Part shown: positions 7,153 through 10,256 of the stretch, in pieces
Layout of the letters: the number at the start of each line of letters is the position of its first letter
Position numbering within the stretch: the stretch's first letter is position 1
Origin: Actinomycetota bacterium
GTDB taxonomy: Bacteria; Actinomycetota; Thermoleophilia; Gaiellales; Gaiellaceae
Assembly (NCBI GenBank): GCA_005885085.1
Contig: VAXY01000009.1
Coordinates: 1 to 10,256 of the forward strand
Direction of reading: 5' to 3'
DNA: 10,256 bases
Position numbers and translations under genes: made by a program
Notes under the pieces: generated by a model
Seen by the model: only the letters and a program-made list of their open reading frames with translations
Database searches by the model: none
Told to the model about the DNA's origin: nothing

Positions 7153-7277
7153 GTGACCCGTCCGGGAAAACCAAACGGCCGCGCCGGCAAAGCCGGCACG
7201 ACCTCCAACGGTCGGCGTCGCAAGCGACGCCTCAGCGCAATAAACTCGCGCAGCTCCTCGAGCCAGGTCTCGTCCAC
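7149..7277 (-). CDS. Mini-ORF (42 aa) made by duplication of the dipeptidase start
   Basis: The GTG at 7277 opens VDETWLEELREFIAL, a copy of the dipeptidase N-terminus. It then reads through the hairpin insert as an arginine- and proline-rich tail (RRRLRRRPLEVVPALPARPF) and stops at TGA 7151-7149. That stop overlaps the dipeptidase start as GTGA. The tail has no recognisable family. A TAGACT hexamer lies 8 nt before the GTG, compatible with a near-leaderless transcript, and the rpoD stop is 41 nt upstream. The peptide is probably an accident of the insertion, but translating it could deliver ribosomes to the dipeptidase start by coupling. I cannot tell whether it is expressed. Confidence 0.3.
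   Translation of the reverse strand: MDETWLEELREFIALRRRLRRRPLEVVPALPARPFGFPGRVT
7177..7203. repeat. Hairpin 1 of the insert (REP-like)
   Basis: GCCGGC-AAA-GCCGGC (7183-7197) forms a perfect 6-bp stem with a three-base loop. Pairing extends outward with two single mismatches (GGCCGC against ACGACC) to 7177 and 7203. Compact imperfect stems like this are typical of REP-type intergenic repeats. Confidence 0.5.
7214..7231. repeat. Hairpin 2 of the insert
   Basis: GGCGTCGC-AA-GCGACGCC is a perfect 8-bp inverted repeat with a two-base centre (a 7-bp stem and CAAG loop in RNA). It lies 10 bp beyond hairpin 1, so the insert is a paired-hairpin unit. Confidence 0.55.
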
Positions 7278-7318
7278 GGCGGGCGAGTCTACTGGGGAGT
7301 CGGTCCCGGCCGGGCGGA

Positions 7319-8398
7319 CTACGCGACGTCGCGGAGCTTGATCGCGTCCGCGAGCGCGCGCAGCTTCTTCAGACTCTGGTTCTCGATCTGGCGGATGCGC
7401 TCGCGCGTGACGTTGAACGTCCGCCCCACCTCGTCGAGGGTTCGCGGATGCTGACCGTCGAGCCCGTAGCGGAGCTCGAGCACCTGACGTTCGCGGCTCG
7501 AGAGCGTGCCGAGGATCTTCCGCAGCGTCTCCTTGCGCAGCGTGATCTCGGCCTCCTCGTCTGGCAGCGGCAGGTTCTCGTCGGTGATGAAGTGGCCGAA
7601 CTCCGACTCGTCCTCGTCGCCGACCGGCTTCTCGAGCGACACCGGCGTCTGCGCGCTGCGGCGGATGTGCTCTACCTCTTCGGCGCTGAGCTCCAGGTCA
7701 CGGCCGATCTCCACCGCGGTCGGCTCCCGGCCGAGCTCCGCGCGAAGCTTGCGCTCCGACCGGACGATCTTGTTCAGCTTCTCGACGACGTGGACGGGCA
7801 TGCGGATCGTGCGCGCCTTGTCGGCGAGCGCCCGTGCGACCGCCTGGCGGATCCACCAGGTCGCGTAGGTGGAGAACTTGAAACCCTTGCGGTAGTCGAA
7901 CTTCTCCGCCGCGCGGACGAGGCCGATCGTCCCCTCCTGGATCAGGTCGAGGAAGGGCAGGCCCTGGTTTCGGTACTTCTTCGCGATCGAAACGACGAGG
8001 CGGAGGTTCGCCTCGACCATCTCCTGCTTCGCACCGTGGTCGCCGCGCTCGATCCGCTTTGCGAGCTCGACCTCCTGTGCCGCGGTGAGCAGGTCGACCT
8101 TGCCGATGTCCTTGAGGAAGAGCTGCAACGCGTCGGTCGAGACCTCGCGCGGCTCCTCCACCGCCTCCTGCTCGTCCTCGCCGGGGCCGGCGACGACTTC
8201 GATGTGCAGCTCCTCCAGCGCGTGGTAGAAGTCGTCGATCTGAGCCGGCTCGAGATCGAGCTCGTCGAGGGCGACGGCGATCTCGTCGGCACTGAGCTGT
8301 CCGTGTTCCCTTCCGGTCTCGAAGAGAGCTTTGGCATCCTCCGTCTCGAGCAGGTCGACGACGGTCTTCGGTGGTGCGACGGCCTCAGTTGCGCTCAA
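7319..8398 (-). CDS. rpoD: RNA polymerase principal sigma factor RpoD (SigA)
   Basis: A 359-residue sigma-70 group 1 factor that directs core RNA polymerase to housekeeping promoters. All regions are visible in order: a region 1.1-like segment (KALFETGREHGQLSADEIAVAL, about residues 20-70), region 1.2 (STDALQLFLKDIGKVDLLT), region 2 with NLRLVVSIAKKYRNQGLPFLD, FDYRKGFKFSTYATWWIRQA and a -10 recognition helix, region 3 (KIVRSERKLRAELGREPT), and region 4 with LSSRERQVLELRYGL and the -35-binding helix NVTRERIRQIE. The TTG at 8398 is chosen because GAGGGGGG sits 6 nt upstream and the protein then begins SATEAV. The frame stays open to 8548, but its ATG (MPVPRG) has no ribosome-binding site and the added residues are not sigma-like. 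The lack of a long acidic N-terminal extension is normal outside some actinobacteria. Confidence 0.93.
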   Translation of the reverse strand: MSATEAVAPPKTVVDLLETEDAKALFETGREHGQLSADEIAVALDELDLEPAQIDDFYHALEELHIEVVAGPGEDEQEAVEEPREVSTDALQLFLKDIGKVDLLTAAQEVELAKRIERGDHGAKQEMVEANLRLVVSIAKKYRNQGLPFLDLIQEGTIGLVRAAEKFDYRKGFKFSTYATWWIRQAVARALADKARTIRMPVHVVEKLNKIVRSERKLRAELGREPTAVEIGRDLELSAEEVEHIRRSAQTPVSLEKPVGDEDESEFGHFITDENLPLPDEEAEITLRKETLRKILGTLSSRERQVLELRYGLDGQHPRTLDEVGRTFNVTRERIRQIENQSLKKLRALADAIKLRDVA

Positions 8399-8404
8399 TC
8401 CGTT

Positions 8405-8412
8405 CCCCCCTC
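8405..8412 (-). promoter_or_regulatory. Shine-Dalgarno fixing the rpoD TTG start
   Basis: GAGGGGGG on the minus strand is followed by AACGGA and then TTG (8398-8396). The 6-nt spacing is ideal, and no other in-frame start codon nearby has a comparable site. Confidence 0.65.
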
Positions 8413-8501
8413 GTGGAACAGGCATTTTGCGATGCCGCACTGTGCCAGCTGGCCAGGACGAAAGCCATAGGCCGAACGGCTCATTTTCGTGCGGAATGGT
8501 C

Positions 8502-9299
8502 CTAGCGCTTCCGCGCTGCTTTGAGAAGCGTGTCGGCCCTCTTTCCAAGCGATGTTAGCGGTCCTTGCGCACGGGCCAAGGCCAATTCGCGGCGGGCACG
8601 GGACAGGTCGCCGAAGTAAATCAGGAGGAGGCCCAGGTGAAACCGGACGGTCTGGGCATGCGGGAAGCGCCGGACGAGCGGCCCTAGCGTGGAGAAGGCC
8701 GCGGCCGGACGCTCCTTGTCGTAGCGGCCGACCGCCGCCGCCGTCAGGGTCTCGGAGTCATCGGGTGCGGCCCGCACCGCGGCCTCGAACTCGCGTTCGG
8801 CCGAGACGGGACGAAGCGCCTGCTGGAACGCCGCGCCACGAAGCAGACGCTCCTGGGCGGGGGTCTTCGCGCGGACGAAGCTCGGCACGAACGGCGGCAA
8901 TCCGGGCGGCGTTCCGGGGTGGCGGAGGTCAGCCGCGCGCACGGCCGACGGCGAATCCGGCTGGACGCGCTCTGCCTCGCGCCACGCGGTCGCCGCATCC
9001 GTGCTCTGACCCGCGAAGGTGAGGGCCAGCCCGAGCTCGAGACGCACGAGCGCGCTGTGCGGGTAGCGCGCGGCGAGGATGCGGAGGCGGCGCGCCGTGC
9101 CCGCCGGCCACGCGCGCAACGCCTCGCGGACCTGCTGCGCAATCTCGTGGGGCGCCGTCGGGTCGAGCGCGAACGGCGGCGCCTTGCTCGTCGGACGGCT
9201 GATGTCCGAGCGGGTTGCGAGCGTAATGCCCACGGCGATGCCTGCGGCGGCGGCCGCCGCCGCGCCGACCATCAGCCAGACTCGCAGCCGCGGGCTCAT
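8502..9299 (-). CDS. Membrane-anchored TPR-like protein (hypothetical)
   Basis: A 265-residue protein of unknown role. Residues 8-28 (WLMVGAAAAAAAGIAVGITL) form one hydrophobic helix after a short basic start, so it is probably a signal anchor with the rest outside the cytoplasm; no lipobox cysteine or clear cleavage site is seen. The remainder is alanine- and arginine-rich helix pairs resembling tetratricopeptide repeats: SALVRLELGLALTFAGQSTDAATAWREAERVQPDS (about 82-116), AAFQQALRPVSAEREFEAAVRAAPDD, and TVRFHLGLLLIYFGDLSRARRELALA near the end. Such proteins usually scaffold protein complexes. The ATG at 9299 lacks a Shine-Dalgarno; a weak TACCGT lies 8 nt upstream. It lies upstream of rpoD on the same strand with a 103-bp gap, and is divergent from the rhodanese-MoeB gene. 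Confidence 0.7.
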   Translation of the reverse strand: MSPRLRVWLMVGAAAAAAAGIAVGITLATRSDISRPTSKAPPFALDPTAPHEIAQQVREALRAWPAGTARRLRILAARYPHSALVRLELGLALTFAGQSTDAATAWREAERVQPDSPSAVRAADLRHPGTPPGLPPFVPSFVRAKTPAQERLLRGAAFQQALRPVSAEREFEAAVRAAPDDSETLTAAAVGRYDKERPAAAFSTLGPLVRRFPHAQTVRFHLGLLLIYFGDLSRARRELALARAQGPLTSLGKRADTLLKAARKR

Positions 9300-9320
9300 C
9301 CGTAGCGACGGTACCCACTA

Positions 9321-9350
9321 GGTGAGTCGAAATCCGAACCTGGTCTCACC
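9321..9350. repeat. Short inverted repeat in a divergent promoter region
   Basis: GGTGAG (9321-9326) and CTCACC (9345-9350) are exact reverse complements 18 bp apart, in the 120-bp gap between the divergent TPR-like and rhodanese-MoeB genes. It may be a regulator site. Six-base arms are short enough to occur by chance. Confidence 0.2.
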
Positions 9351-9403
9351 GAAGATGCACGCAAGACGCGGCGCGAGCGGCGCCTGAACCCAGTCTCCGC
9401 CGC

Positions 9404-9409
9404 TATATT
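9404..9409 (+). promoter_or_regulatory. -10 element of the rhodanese-MoeB gene, near-leaderless
   Basis: TATATT ends 10 nt before the ATG at 9420, exactly the spacing at the HxlR gene. The bases between (TCGGAAAGCC) also nearly match those there. Transcription should start at or within a few bases of the ATG. No -35 consensus is seen. Confidence 0.55.
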
Positions 9410-9419
9410 TCGGAAAGCC

Positions 9420-10256
9420 ATGCCGACGTACAGGGAATTGCTGCAACAGGTGCGGAGCGAAATCTCCGAGCTCGATGCCTCACGCGCGCGCGAGCTGGTC
9501 GACGCCGGCGAGCCGGTCGTGGTCGATGTCCGCGAGCAGGACGAGTGGGACGAAGGCCACATCCCGGGTGCCGTGCACATTCCGCGCGGGCACCTCGAGT
9601 CGCGCATCGAGCGCATTGCCCCCGATCCGTCGCAGCAGGTGCTCGTGTACTGCTCCGCGGGCAATCGCTCCGCGTTCGCCGCGAAGACGCTCGAGGAGAT
9701 GGGCTACGACGACGTCGCCTCACTCGCCGGCGGCTTCACCGACTGGAAGCGCAACGGCTTTCCCGTCGAGCTGCAGGCCGGTCTCGACGCGCAGCGCCGG
9801 GCGCGTTACAGCCGCCATCTGTTGATTCCCGAGGTCGGAGAGCAGGGCCAGCTGAAGCTACTCGACTCGAAGATCCTGCTGATCGGCGCAGGCGGGCTCG
9901 GCTCGCCGGCGTCGCTCTACCTCGCGGCGGCCGGCGTGGGCCGGATCGGCATCGTCGACGCGGACGTCGTCGACGAGTCGAACCTCCAGCGCCAGATCGT
10001 CCACTCGACCGAGCGCCTCGGCGAGGCGAAGGTCGAGTCGGCGAAGCGCACGATCGAGGCGCTCAATCCGGACGTCCAGGTCGTGGCGTACAAGGAGCGG
10101 CTGACGTCGGAGAACGTCGAGCGGATCCTCGCCGACGGCTGGGACGCGATCGTCGACGGCGCCGACAACTTCCCCACGCGCTACCTCGTCAACGACGCGG
10201 CCGTCTGGCATGACATTCCCGTCGTGCACGGCTCGATCTACCGGTTCGAGGGCCAG
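9420..10256 (+). CDS. Rhodanese-MoeB/ThiF fusion (sulfur-carrier adenylyltransferase), 3'-truncated
   Basis: 279 codons lie in the window, and the gene continues past the right edge. Residues 15-118 are a rhodanese domain (VVVDVREQDEWDEGHIPGAVHIP) with catalytic C78 in the loop CSAGNRS. From RYSRHLLIPEVGEQGQ (129-144) onward it is an E1-like adenylyltransferase. It has the nucleotide loop LLIGAGGLGSPAS (153-165), D180, the NLQRQ motif (188-192), K204 and DGADNFPTRYL (246-256). Such enzymes adenylate the C-terminal glycine of a small sulfur carrier (MoaD, ThiS or CysO type), and the rhodanese passes sulfur to it, feeding molybdopterin, thiamine or cysteine synthesis. The rhodanese comes first here, whereas MoeZ/MOCS3 place it last. 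The zinc cysteines and the E1 catalytic cysteine would lie beyond the window, so the partner and activity cannot be fixed. The start is set by the ATG 10 nt after TATATT. Confidence 0.88.
   Translation, partial: MPTYRELLQQVRSEISELDASRARELVDAGEPVVVDVREQDEWDEGHIPGAVHIPRGHLESRIERIAPDPSQQVLVYCSAGNRSAFAAKTLEEMGYDDVASLAGGFTDWKRNGFPVELQAGLDAQRRARYSRHLLIPEVGEQGQLKLLDSKILLIGAGGLGSPASLYLAAAGVGRIGIVDADVVDESNLQRQIVHSTERLGEAKVESAKRTIEALNPDVQVVAYKERLTSENVERILADGWDAIVDGADNFPTRYLVNDAAVWHDIPVVHGSIYRFEGQ

Larger units (their letters stand above)
7111..7278 (-). repeat. 43-bp direct repeat of the dipeptidase gene start flanking an 82-bp insert
   Basis: Bases 7111-7153 and 7236-7278 match at 41 of 43 positions (differences at 7117/7242 and 7149/7274, both transitions). 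Both copies encode, on the minus strand, a start codon followed by ETWLEELREFIA. The 82 bp between them (7154-7235) has no similarity to peptidase coding sequence and consists largely of two hairpins. The arrangement looks like an insertion that duplicated its target, or a tandem duplication followed by replacement. Confidence 0.85.

Noticed and set aside
7305..7314. CCCGGCCGGG palindrome just after the rpoD stop, considered as a terminator
   Set aside because: It has no loop and no U-tract, and such GC palindromes are common in this composition.
7448..8470. Plus-strand open frame (340 codons) antisense to rpoD
   Set aside because: It mirrors the rpoD codons. Its leucine/valine/aspartate-rich translation matches no family and it has no ribosome-binding site.
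8399..8501. Search for a clear -35/-10 promoter or sigma-54 site upstream of rpoD
   Set aside because: No hexamer pair with acceptable spacing was found. TGGCAC is present but lacks the downstream TTGC element. The short GGCAT/ATGCC stem is too small to call.
9321..9419. Checked for a tRNA or small RNA in the divergent spacer
   Set aside because: No cloverleaf arms or T-loop motif is present; only one 6-bp inverted repeat is seen.

Overview
The window comes from a high-GC bacterial chromosome. The principal sigma factor type, codon use strongly biased to G/C in third positions, and gene starts with almost no leader suggest an actinobacterium, possibly of the Thermoleophilia. That placement is inference from style and family resemblance, not from a marker-gene search. 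There are no rRNA, tRNA, CRISPR or transposase genes. Apart from two partial genes at the edges, every gene belongs to a recognisable family except a TPR-like protein, a 52-residue membrane peptide and a 42-codon mini-ORF.

Positions 1-3978: a truncated VOC/glyoxalase-family gene runs off the left edge on the minus strand. It is divergent (38-bp gap) from a plus-strand group of three: a YtcJ/NfdA-type amidohydrolase, an APC-superfamily amino-acid permease, and an acetamidase/formamidase. The three are tightly packed (2-nt gap, then a TGATG stop/start overlap) and read as an operon for taking up and hydrolysing an amide or N-substituted formamide. The permease is broken: its two halves lie in different frames and the start of one membrane helix is missing at about position 2487.

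Positions 3929-4550: a 52-codon minus-strand ORF for a single-helix membrane peptide overlaps the 3' end of the amidase gene. It is divergent from an HxlR-family regulator. The regulator ends in a perfect 12-bp inverted repeat whose loop holds the stop codon.

Positions 4551-8398: a minus-strand block, read from right to left, holds rpoD (probable TTG start behind a strong Shine-Dalgarno), a 125-bp duplication/insertion, an M20 dipeptidase and a PepT-like M20 tripeptidase. The two peptidase genes overlap by 8 nt. The insertion carries two hairpins and has duplicated the first 43 bp of the dipeptidase gene, creating a mini-ORF whose stop overlaps the dipeptidase start (GTGA).

Positions 8502-10256: a membrane-anchored TPR-like protein on the minus strand is divergent from a plus-strand rhodanese-MoeB/ThiF fusion that runs off the right edge. 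The rhodanese-MoeB and HxlR genes share a nearly identical -10/start block (15 of 20 bases plus the ATG), which suggests a local near-leaderless promoter class. I see no defence system or wholly new system. The most unusual items are the insertion at the dipeptidase start, the shared start block, the permease deletion and the regulator's terminal hairpin.
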